This document shows positions 16,069 through 22,198 of a DNA stretch of 22,208 bases, piece by piece. The notes below the pieces were generated by a model. That model saw only the letters and a program-made list of their open reading frames with translations. It had not been told where the DNA came from and did no database searches. The number at the start of each line of letters is the position of its first letter. Within the stretch, counting starts at the first letter, position 1. Source of the DNA: Streptosporangiaceae bacterium. Its GTDB lineage: Bacteria; Actinomycetota; Actinomycetes; Streptosporangiales; Streptosporangiaceae. The stretch is taken from contig JASHTQ010000028.1 in NCBI GenBank assembly GCA_030040475.1, positions 1-22,208 on the forward strand, in the 5' to 3' direction. A program made the translations under genes and the position numbers.

Positions 16069-17196
16069 CTACTGGCCTGGGACCTGCACGAGGCGGGTCA
16101 CCGCGTTCGAGGCGACCTGGTAGGGAATTGTCACCTCCATGCGCGAGCCGGCGTCGCCGCCGCAGGCTACGACGATGAAGTCCGCGTCACGGTCCTCCAT
16201 GGCCCCGTTCTGGAACAGGTACTCGGCGTCGTCCGGGCCGTTGGGCTTGAGGAGGTAGTAGTACTTGCTCTCGTCGCCGGGCTGGATCTCCAGCTCTTCG
16301 GTGCGCATGTCCGACCGCCACTTGCCCCAGACGCCGCGGTATTTCAGCTCGGCGAGGGAAGACTTGGTGTGCTCCAGCATGTAGTCCCGCACGTCTTCCT
16401 TTGTCCAGTCCGCCTTCACGAACGCCTCGACCATGTGCGGGCTGACCAGCAGGGCGTAGGTGCCCCGGACCCATTCGGCGCCGCCCACGTTGGTGACGGC
16501 GTGCGAGACGGTGTTCAGCATCCGCTCGGGGCTGTGCTGGTGGACGACCCGGATCTGGGTCGGCGACCCAGGGTAGGACGACAGCAGCGTCACCGTGCTA
16601 TCGGTCGGCTTGAAGCCCCGCTGGACGTGCAGCGGCACCCATCCGGTTTCCTCGTTCTCGGCGATGCAGCCGACCACGCGCAGGCCGTTTCCCCACTGGC
16701 CGCGCTGCGCGTCCTCTACCTTGGCGCCGACGCAGTTGCGCAGCGTCAGGCTGACGGCCCGCGCGATCGTCATGTTGGCACGGTGCCCGGGGCCGAACAG
16801 GTACGTGCCGTGATTTACCCCGATCGCCGTGGCGATCGGGCCGTTGACGATGATGAGCGGCCACGGGCTGCCCAGGCTGGCGAGGTGGTTGAACCGGAAC
16901 CGCCGGTCCCCCATGGCGTCGATGGCGGCGACGACGACGGGGAAGTACTCAGGGAGGCAGCCGGCCATGACCGAGTTGATCGCTATCTTCTCGATCGTGA
17001 TCGCCCTATTGCGCTCGGGAACTTCGGCGACGACGTGGTTCGGCGCGAACGCTACCGTCTCCAGGAAGGCGCTGACTCGGTCCTCCGTCGGGGGAATGAC
17101 CGGCAGGCCGTCGGACCACCCGGCGATGAACGGGAACTCGAGGGCTTCGCTCAGCGAGTCCACTTCGTGCCGCTTGGACGTTACCGAACCAGGCAT
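16069..17196 (-). CDS. conserved SDGLP-motif protein, function unknown (UGSC-associated)
   Basis: The 375-residue protein has an N-terminal signature WSDGLPVIPPTEDRV (about 27-41), then ITIEKIAINSVMAGCLPEYF with Cys80, PLIIVNGPIA, the block GPGHRANMTIARAVSLTLRN, and AENEETGWVPLHVQRGF, followed by a C-terminal ADFIVVACGGDAGSRM. I recognise this as a widespread conserved family without a described reaction, which in my memory occurs with UGSC proteins; this link should be treated as recollection. No signal peptide or membrane segment is seen. Cys80, Cys155, Cys177 and a late Cys in VACGGD are candidate active-site residues. ATG 17196 has GAGGG about 8 nt upstream. It heads the operon ending at 12402, behind a strong promoter with a perfect operator dyad. 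Likely the large subunit of a complex with the UGSC protein (inference). Confidence 0.8.
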   Translation of the reverse strand: MPGSVTSKRHEVDSLSEALEFPFIAGWSDGLPVIPPTEDRVSAFLETVAFAPNHVVAEVPERNRAITIEKIAINSVMAGCLPEYFPVVVAAIDAMGDRRFRFNHLASLGSPWPLIIVNGPIATAIGVNHGTYLFGPGHRANMTIARAVSLTLRNCVGAKVEDAQRGQWGNGLRVVGCIAENEETGWVPLHVQRGFKPTDSTVTLLSSYPGSPTQIRVVHQHSPERMLNTVSHAVTNVGGAEWVRGTYALLVSPHMVEAFVKADWTKEDVRDYMLEHTKSSLAELKYRGVWGKWRSDMRTEELEIQPGDESKYYYLLKPNGPDDAEYLFQNGAMEDRDADFIVVACGGDAGSRMEVTIPYQVASNAVTRLVQVPGQ

Positions 17197-17238
17197 AGAG
17201 TCACCCTCGCTTTGCCGTCGGCGATTAGTGTCTGATTG

Positions 17239-17260
17239 TCATACGATTGTGATCGTATGA
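17239..17260. promoter_or_regulatory. perfect 9-bp inverted-repeat operator
   Basis: TCATACGAT (17239-17247), spacer TGTG, ATCGTATGA (17252-17260). The dyad has no mismatch and covers the -10 box and the predicted start of the UGSC/SDGLP operon transcript, the classic place for a repressor site. It differs from the ATTGTA-N9-TACAAT dyad 200 bp away, so either two regulators act here or one binds two variants. Confidence 0.65.
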
Positions 17261-17281
17261 TCGTTACTTGCCGCTTGTCAA
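17252..17281 (-). promoter_or_regulatory. predicted promoter of the UGSC/SDGLP operon
   Basis: On the minus strand TTGACA (17276-17281), a consensus -35, is followed after 18 bp by TACGAT (17252-17257). The predicted transcript start is near 17245, leaving a leader of about 50 nt before ATG 17196. The -10 box lies inside one arm of the perfect dyad at 17239-17260. Confidence 0.6.
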
Positions 17282-17438
17282 GCATTCTCTGGGTGTAGCG
17301 CGGCACGCCAAGAAGGTCCTGGCCTGGGACTCCTCGCGATCTGGCGGCTTGCCCTCCGGCCGGGCAACGCGCGGACCAGAGTCGGTCGGCGAGAGCTCTC
17401 GCGGGGAAGCTTTGGTTATGGAAACGCACATGGGGCGT

Positions 17439-17459
17439 ATTGTACGATTAGCCTACAGT
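17439..17459. promoter_or_regulatory. dyad operator upstream of aldolase 2
   Basis: ATTGTA (17439-17444), nine bases, TACAGT (17454-17459). It shares with the 11434-11454 site both the arms and the inner bases GCCTACA at the same spacing. TACGAT at 17443-17448 within it could serve as a -10 box for the plus-strand operon, without a good -35. The rest of the 17197-17550 divergent gap (354 bp) holds the UGSC promoter and operator and no gene. Confidence 0.55.
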
Positions 17460-17550
17460 CTGAGGCGACCGGCACCCGATGTCGCTGTGCACTGTTTGTG
17501 GCTGTCGTACTGTCGGGCCCGCGGCCCCGCACCATAGGCGGTTCGTAGGA

Positions 17551-18339
17551 ATGTCATCTGGACGGCAAGGCAACGCCCTGCTCGATGCCTGGGCGCTGGG
17601 GCGGCTCACCATCGGCGCAGCGTGCAAGATACCCAGTTCGTTCGCCGCGGAGGCGATGGCCGCGGCCGGCTTCGACTACCTCTACGTGGACCAGCAGCAC
17701 GGACTGATGGACAATCCGGCAATGCTGTCGGTCTTCCAGGGCATCTGCGCGGCTGGCTGCGCACCGGTTACGCGGGTGCCCGCCAACCGGCAGGAGGCGA
17801 TCGGCATCGCCCTCGACCTGGGCGCGATGGCCATCATGGTCCCGGACGTGGAGTCGGCAGCCGACGCCGCGAGTGCCGTCGCCGCCTGCCGGTTCCCGCC
17901 GCGCGGGACGCGATCGTACGGCGTGATGCGATCGCACATAGTGTTCGGCTCGTCGCATCCTCAGGTCCTTGAGTCGGTGGCTTGCGTCGTCATGGTAGAG
18001 AGTGCGGCCGGGCTCAGCTGCCTCGACGAGATAGCAGGCACCGAAGGTGTTGATGCGATCATGGTGGGGCCGAACGATCTGGCGCTGAGCCTGGGCGTCG
18101 AGCTCAGCGGCGACTGGATGTCATCCAGCGTGCTGCTTTCCGCGATCGAGCAGATCCGGGTTGCCTGCGAAGACCACAAGCTGGTGCCCGGCATTGGCAT
18201 GCCGAACGGTGCCATGGCCGGGCTGTGGGCACGCCAGGGATTCCGGATGATCAACATGGGCAACGACCTCGGCTACCTGCGAGCGAACGCGTCACGGGAG
18301 ATGGCGGCCTTCCGATCCGCCCGCCAGACGGACTCGTAG
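17551..18339 (+). CDS. HpcH/HpaI family aldolase (class II, pyruvate-type), paralogue 2
   Basis: The 262-residue aldolase has YLYVDQQHGLMD (catalytic His), PVTRVPANRQ (Arg), VVMVESAAGL (metal Glu) and VDAIMVGPNDLALSLG (metal Asp), all in family order. It would cleave a 4-hydroxy-2-oxo acid to pyruvate and an aldehyde, which the ALDH or dehydrogenase downstream could process. It is clearly distinct from the paralogue at 10532-11377 and lacks that protein's His-rich tail. ATG 17551 is preferred: AGGCGG lies 9 nt upstream, and an in-frame ATG at 17479 has no site and adds an unlikely extension. It is the first gene of a four-gene plus-strand operon, 38 nt before the amidohydrolase. Confidence 0.88.
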   Translation: MSSGRQGNALLDAWALGRLTIGAACKIPSSFAAEAMAAAGFDYLYVDQQHGLMDNPAMLSVFQGICAAGCAPVTRVPANRQEAIGIALDLGAMAIMVPDVESAADAASAVAACRFPPRGTRSYGVMRSHIVFGSSHPQVLESVACVVMVESAAGLSCLDEIAGTEGVDAIMVGPNDLALSLGVELSGDWMSSSVLLSAIEQIRVACEDHKLVPGIGMPNGAMAGLWARQGFRMINMGNDLGYLRANASREMAAFRSARQTDS

Positions 18340-18377
18340 CCCTGCCCTGGCTCTCACGACGAAGGAGACGCTGCACG

Positions 18378-19208
18378 ATGCCAGTGAGCAACTACCCGGT
18401 CTGCGACTCCCAGGTCCACGCGCCCGACCTGCCGCACGCCACCCAGGTCGGCGGCATCGGCACCGACAAGCTGCTGACCGAGATGGACGCGGCCGGGGTC
18501 GCCCGCTGCATCATCGTCCCGCTGGAGGCGCCGGGAGACGACCAGGCCGCGAACAACCCGCCGGCGCTCGCAGCCGCGCAGGCCCGCCCGGACCGCTTCG
18601 CGGTGATGGGGAGATTCGACCTGACCAGGACCGAGCAACGCCCGCGGCTGGCCAGCTGGCTGGAGGCCCCGGCAATGCTCGGCATACGGCTGGTATTCAC
18701 CCGGGAGCCGAACCGCTCGCTTTTTCTGAACGACGAGATGGAATGGTTCTGGTCCGGCGTCGCCGACGCCGGCATCCCGGTCATGATGCTCGCGTCTGGC
18801 ATGCTCGACAAGGTCGCGCGGCTCGCTGACAGGTATCCGGGGCTGCGAATAACGCTGGATCACATGGCCCTGCCACCGCACGTCGTGTTCGACGACTCAG
18901 GCTTGCTAGGGGAGATCGAGCCGCTTCTTCGCCTCGCCCGCTGCCCGAACGTGTCGGTGAAGGCGTCGGCCCTGCCGAGCGCGACGGCCGACCCGTACCC
19001 ATTCCGGTCGTTGCACGAGCCGATCCTCCGGGTCATCGACGAATACGGACCGCGGCGTGTGTTCTGGGGCTCGGACCTGACCCAGCTCCGGTGTAGCTAC
19101 GCCGAATGCGTCAATCTCTTCGCCGCCGAGCTGCCGTACCGACGCGCCGCAGACAGGGAATGGGTTCTCGGCCGGGGAATCATGGAGTGGCTCGGCTGGG
19201 ATCTATGA
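18378..19208 (+). CDS. amidohydrolase family protein (amidohydrolase-2 type), paralogue 2
   Basis: This 276-residue TIM-barrel protein is of the ACMSD/LigI-like group. The first metal motif reads VCDSQVHAPD, so the usual HxH is reduced to QxH, as in several 'DSQVH' members that use fewer metal ligands. Later marks are RITLDHMALPPH and RVFWGSDLTQL, with the catalytic Asp. It probably hydrolyses a lactone or decarboxylates a ring-fission product without a full binuclear site (inference from family). ATG 18378 has GAAGGAGA about 9 nt upstream. It sits between aldolase 2 and the hydroxyacid dehydrogenase, 52 nt before the leader ORF, and is only distantly related to the amidohydrolase at 15090-16052. 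Confidence 0.87.
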   Translation: MPVSNYPVCDSQVHAPDLPHATQVGGIGTDKLLTEMDAAGVARCIIVPLEAPGDDQAANNPPALAAAQARPDRFAVMGRFDLTRTEQRPRLASWLEAPAMLGIRLVFTREPNRSLFLNDEMEWFWSGVADAGIPVMMLASGMLDKVARLADRYPGLRITLDHMALPPHVVFDDSGLLGEIEPLLRLARCPNVSVKASALPSATADPYPFRSLHEPILRVIDEYGPRRVFWGSDLTQLRCSYAECVNLFAAELPYRRAADREWVLGRGIMEWLGWDL

Positions 19209-19260
19209 GTCCCGGCTCGAGCCAGCAGCGCGGATCGCTACGCGAAAGGAAGGACGCAAG

Positions 19261-19290
19261 ATGACGGTTGCTCCGGGTAGCAGAGGATGA
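19261..19290 (+). CDS. 9-codon leader ORF coupled to the hydroxyacid dehydrogenase
   Basis: ATG 19261 is preceded by a strong purine-rich site (GAAAGGAAGGACGCAAG) and encodes MTVAPGSRG before TGA 19288-19290, which overlaps ATG 19287 of the next gene (ATGA). The dehydrogenase start at 19287 has no well-spaced site of its own, so ribosomes may reach it by termination-reinitiation from this mini-ORF. No regulatory residue run is seen. The alternative is that the dehydrogenase starts at 19305 and this ORF is incidental. Confidence 0.4.
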   Translation: MTVAPGSRG

Positions 19291-20219
19291 GCGAGGCAGA
19301 CGCGATGCTCGGGTTCGTCGGCCTCGGCGCCATGGGCGGGCCGATCGCCGGCCATCTGCTGGCGAGGCACGGCTCGCTGGCAGTCTTCGACGTCCGCGCC
19401 GAGGCCATGCGGCCGTTGGCCGACGCCGGCGCCACAGCCTGCGGCTCGCCAGCGGAGGTGGCCGGGGCGGCAGGCACGGTGTTCATGAGCCTCCCCGATC
19501 CAGCCGCGATCCCTGCCGTGGTGGACGAGCTGCTCCAGGGAGCCGCGATCCGCATCGTGGTTGACCTGTCGACCACCGGCCCCCAGGTCGCCGCGCAGAT
19601 CCGCGCCGCCCTCAGCCACCGGGGCGTGGGATACCTGGACGCCCCGGTAAGCGGGGGCCCGTCGGGTGCCATCGCGGGACGCCTGTCGGTGATGGCTGCC
19701 GGGGCGCCGGTGGTCTTCGAGGAGGTGGCGCCGCTTCTTGATGCATTCGCCGCCACCGTCATCCGGGTGGGTGACGTTCCCGGCCAGGGCCAGGTCGCCA
19801 AGGTTCTCAACAATCTGATGTCGGCGACAGCCATCGCGATCACCTCCGAAGCAATGGCACTCGGCGTGAAGGCCGGGCTGGACCCGGAGCGGCTGCTCAT
19901 GGCCATCAACTCGGGCAGCGGGCGGAACACGGCCTCGGCCGACAAGTTCCCACGCTACGTTCTGCCCAGGACCTTCGACATGGGCTTCCGGCTCCGGCTG
20001 ATGACCAAGGACGTGACGCTGTGCCTGGAGGAGGCGGCGCGCCAGAAGGTACCGATGATCCTAGGCGGCACGGTAGAGCAGCTATGGACGCTGGCCGCAG
20101 CGTGCACCGCCGACGGCGCCGACTGCACCGAGATCGCGCGGATGCTCGAAGGCTGGGCTGGGGTCACCATTGCCGCGGTTTCCGATCATGACGGTTTACG
20201 GGCGGCCGGGACGAGCTGA
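19287..20219 (+). CDS. NAD(P)-dependent beta-hydroxyacid dehydrogenase (3-hydroxyisobutyrate/tartronate-semialdehyde type)
   Basis: The 310-residue protein has a Rossmann start LGFVGLGAMGGPIAGHLL, the substrate loop VDLSTTGP, YLDAPVSGGPSGAIAG, and catalytic Lys172 in GQVAKVLNNLM, which are the four marks of the beta-hydroxyacid dehydrogenase family. It interconverts a 3-hydroxy acid with its semialdehyde; tartronate semialdehyde, a product of some HpcH/HpaI-type cleavages, is one possible substrate. Two starts are possible: ATG 19287, coupled to the leader ORF, and ATG 19305 (MLGFVGLGAMG), the more canonical N-terminus, with GAGG 8 nt upstream. It is third in the operon after aldolase and amidohydrolase, and is followed by a 77-nt gap with a direct repeat. 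Confidence 0.9.
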   Translation: MSEADAMLGFVGLGAMGGPIAGHLLARHGSLAVFDVRAEAMRPLADAGATACGSPAEVAGAAGTVFMSLPDPAAIPAVVDELLQGAAIRIVVDLSTTGPQVAAQIRAALSHRGVGYLDAPVSGGPSGAIAGRLSVMAAGAPVVFEEVAPLLDAFAATVIRVGDVPGQGQVAKVLNNLMSATAIAITSEAMALGVKAGLDPERLLMAINSGSGRNTASADKFPRYVLPRTFDMGFRLRLMTKDVTLCLEEAARQKVPMILGGTVEQLWTLAAACTADGADCTEIARMLEGWAGVTIAAVSDHDGLRAAGTS

Positions 20220-20241
20220 CAGCGATCATCAAGGCCGTGCT

Positions 20242-20283
20242 CACAGATCCCCGATATCTATGCCCACAGATCCCCGATATCTA
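20242..20283. repeat. 19-bp exact direct repeat upstream of the ALDH gene
   Basis: CACAGATCCCCGATATCTA occurs at 20242-20260 and again at 20265-20283, separated by four bases (period 23). It ends just before the AGAGGAGA ribosome binding site of the aldehyde dehydrogenase at 20297. Each copy contains AGAT...ATCT and the palindrome GATATC. It is either a tandem operator on two helical turns or a recent short duplication. Confidence 0.8.
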
Positions 20284-20296
20284 GAGGAGATAAGTA

Positions 20297-21802
20297 GTGA
20301 CCGCATTTCAGGCCAGCGAGCACGCCGACACCGATCAACCGCGGTACACCCTCTTTATTGAGGGGCGGCGGACGGAGGCGGCATCGGGGTGCCGGTACGA
20401 CTCGTTGGATCCGTTCCTCGGGCGGCGGTGGGCCAGCGCAGCGGACGGGGACGCGGCGGACGTGGACGCGGCAGTGGCGGCGGCGCGGCGGGCGCTGACC
20501 GGGCCGTGGGGGCAGCTGACCGGGTTCGGCCGGGCCAGGCTGATGCGCCGACTGGGTGACCTGATCGCGCGGGACGCGAACCGGCTGGCCGAGATCGAGA
20601 CGCGGGACACGGGCAAGCTGCTGCGTGAGATGCGCGGGCAGCTGGCCAGCATCCCGGAATGGTTCTACTACTTCTCCGGGCTGGCCGACAAGCTGCAGGG
20701 ATCGACGGTCCCGGTCGACAAGCCGAACTTCCTCGTCTATACCAGGCGCGAGCCGGCCGGGGTAGTGGGCGCGATCTTGCCGTGGAACTCACCGCTACTG
20801 CTGCTGTGCTGGAAGCTGGCCCCGGCGCTGGCCGCGGGCTGCACGATGGTGGCCAAGCCGAGCGACTACTCGCCGGCCTCGGCGGTCGAGCTGGCCGCGC
20901 TGATGGACGAGGCCGGGTTCCCGCCTGGCGTGTTCAACGTCGTCACCGGGTTCGGCCCGGCCGTCGGCAAGGCGCTGGCCGCGCACCCGGACGTGGACAA
21001 GATCGCGTTCACCGGATCGACCGCGGTCGGCGCGCAGGTGGCCGCCGCCGCGGCGGCGAACATCACCGGGGTGCTGCTGGAACTTGGCGGCAAGTCGGCG
21101 CACGTGGTATTCGGCGATGCCGACCTGGACGCGGCCTGCAACGGCGTACTGGCCGGGGTGTTCGCCGCCACCGGGCAGACCTGCATGGCCGGCTCGCGGC
21201 TGCTGGTAGCCCGCAGCGTGCACGACGACCTGGTGGCTCGCATCGCGGACCGGGCCGCATCGATCCGGCTTGGCGACCCGAAGGCGGCCGAAACCGAGAT
21301 GGGTCCCGTGGCCACCGAGCCGCAGTACCTCAAGGTGCTGTCGTTCTTGGACAGCGCGGCAGCCGAGGGGGCCACAGTGGCTGCGGGCGGCCGCCCCGAC
21401 GACCACCTCGGCGGCTTCTTCGTCCAGCCCACCGTGCTGACCGGGGTCACCCCGGCCATGACCGTGGCCCGCGAGGAGGTGTTCGGCCCGGTGCTGGCTG
21501 TGCTCCCGTTCGACACCGAGGAAGAGGCCATCGGCCTGGCCAACGACACCCGCTACGGCCTGGCGGGCGCGGTGTGGACCAAGGACATCCACCGCGCCCA
21601 CCGGGTGGCCCACGCGCTGCGCACCGGCACGGTGTGGATCAACGCCTACCGGGTGATCGGGCCGGACGTGCCGTTCGGCGGTTTCGGGCTGTCGGGCCTG
21701 GGCCGGGAGAACGGCGTCGACGCCGTGCACGAGTACACCCAGACCAAGGCCGTCTGGGTCGAGCTCACCGGCGGCACCCGTGACCCATTTACCCTCGGGT
21801 GA
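20297..21802 (+). CDS. aldehyde dehydrogenase family protein
   Basis: The 501-residue NAD(P)-dependent ALDH is complete. Key residues are Asn164 (LPWNSP), Lys187 (VAKPSD), the cofactor loop FTGSTAVG, Glu262 (LLELGGKS) and catalytic Cys296 (GQTCMAGS), followed by EEVFGPVLAV and PFGGFGLSGLGRENG. It oxidises an aldehyde to the acid, and is well placed for the aldehyde made by the aldolases or the TPP decarboxylase; the substrate is not readable. Start: GTG 20297, 7 nt after the GAGGAG site. It is the last gene of the plus-strand operon but has its own repeat-bearing leader, so it may be separately controlled. Its last codons and stop lie in the first unit of a 21-bp tandem duplication. Confidence 0.93.
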   Translation: MTAFQASEHADTDQPRYTLFIEGRRTEAASGCRYDSLDPFLGRRWASAADGDAADVDAAVAAARRALTGPWGQLTGFGRARLMRRLGDLIARDANRLAEIETRDTGKLLREMRGQLASIPEWFYYFSGLADKLQGSTVPVDKPNFLVYTRREPAGVVGAILPWNSPLLLLCWKLAPALAAGCTMVAKPSDYSPASAVELAALMDEAGFPPGVFNVVTGFGPAVGKALAAHPDVDKIAFTGSTAVGAQVAAAAAANITGVLLELGGKSAHVVFGDADLDAACNGVLAGVFAATGQTCMAGSRLLVARSVHDDLVARIADRAASIRLGDPKAAETEMGPVATEPQYLKVLSFLDSAAAEGATVAAGGRPDDHLGGFFVQPTVLTGVTPAMTVAREEVFGPVLAVLPFDTEEEAIGLANDTRYGLAGAVWTKDIHRAHRVAHALRTGTVWINAYRVIGPDVPFGGFGLSGLGRENGVDAVHEYTQTKAVWVELTGGTRDPFTLG

Positions 21803-21831
21803 GGCCGGCTTACCCCTGGGTGAGGCCGGCC
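21790..21831. repeat. 21-bp imperfect tandem repeat at the ALDH stop codon
   Basis: Units 21790-21810 and 21811-21831 match at 18 of 21 positions (core TGAGGCCGGC in both). The first contains the ALDH stop codon. Read on the minus strand both units give AGLT-Q/R-G-stop, so the duplication looks like a copied C-terminus of a minus-strand frame. Confidence 0.65.
21803..21831 (+). terminator. candidate hairpin terminator after the ALDH gene
   Basis: GGCCGGC at 21803-21809 pairs with GCCGGCC at 21825-21831, and the stem continues inward through one G-U pair, one A-U pair, a one-base bulge and ACCC/GGGT. It starts right after the ALDH stop codon and has no T-tract. It is a plausible GC-type terminator ending the 17551-21802 operon. 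Confidence 0.5.
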
Positions 21832-21917
21832 ACGCCTAGTGCCCAGATCGCCCTCGTGGGGTCGATGCGGCCGGGCACCAGCTTGATGCGCTCGCCGACC
21901 TCATCGACCAGCTGCAC
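21810..21917 (-). pseudogene. coding-like minus-strand tail (possible gene remnant)
   Basis: A minus-strand frame ending at TAA (21812-21810) reads VQLVDEVGERIKLVPG then RIDPTRAIWALGVAGLTQG. This 35-residue segment looks like real protein and uses mostly G/C-ending codons. GTG 21917 is the only start in frame. The frame stays open upstream to 22064 through a Pro/Ala-rich region made by 14-bp repeats, and includes CVACKGPTFSG, but no start or ribosome binding site is found there. It may be the 3' remnant of a gene whose frame was broken by the repeat array, or a small unrecognised gene. I do not recognise the family. Confidence 0.35.
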
Positions 21918-21920
21918 CGC

Positions 21921-21976
21921 GGCTGGCTTGGGGCGGCTGGCTTGGGGCGGCTGGCTTGGGGCGGCCGGCTTGGGGC
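21921..21976. repeat. four-copy 14-bp tandem repeat
   Basis: GGCTGGCTTGGGGC is repeated at 21921, 21935 and 21949, and with one change (GGCCGGCTTGGGGC) at 21963. The unit is not a multiple of three, so each gain or loss shifts the reading frame of anything crossing it. The surrounding 21832-22208 (377 nt) has no convincing complete gene. Confidence 0.8.
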
Positions 21977-22180
21977 GGCCATGACCAGAGAAGGTTGGCC
22001 CCTTGCACGCGACGCAAGAGACGAGGGTTACGCAGCGGGCGCCACGGTGAGCGTCGGCTAACTGTTACCCGCTGAACTGACCAGATGTTCCTGTCCGCAT
22101 CGGCGAACCCAGCCTGCATCCTGCATTCAGATGGGGCTCCAACGCGGGAATCCAGCGTCGTACTCACTTGATTTGTCTCT

Positions 22181-22198
22181 TTTACTCGAACGAGTAAA
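22181..22198. promoter_or_regulatory. 18-bp palindrome at the right edge, likely operator
   Basis: TTTACTCG-AA-CGAGTAAA is a perfect 8-bp inverted repeat with a 2-bp centre, in an AT-rich stretch after 377 bp of gene-poor DNA. Its compact form resembles sites bound by TetR-type repressors (inference). The controlled gene would lie outside the window to the right. Confidence 0.5.

Noticed and set aside
17479..17550. Longer N-terminus of aldolase 2 with a CTVCGC motif
   Set aside because: There is no ribosome binding site before ATG 17479, and the extension is not part of the aldolase domain.
20659..21783. A 374-codon plus-strand frame within the ALDH gene
   Set aside because: Shifted frame of a complete ALDH; Gly/Arg-rich with no motif.
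21901..22167. An 88-codon minus-strand frame with an ATG near the right edge
   Set aside because: Composition is irregular, there is no ribosome binding site, and it passes the 14-bp repeats in a different frame from the coding-like tail.
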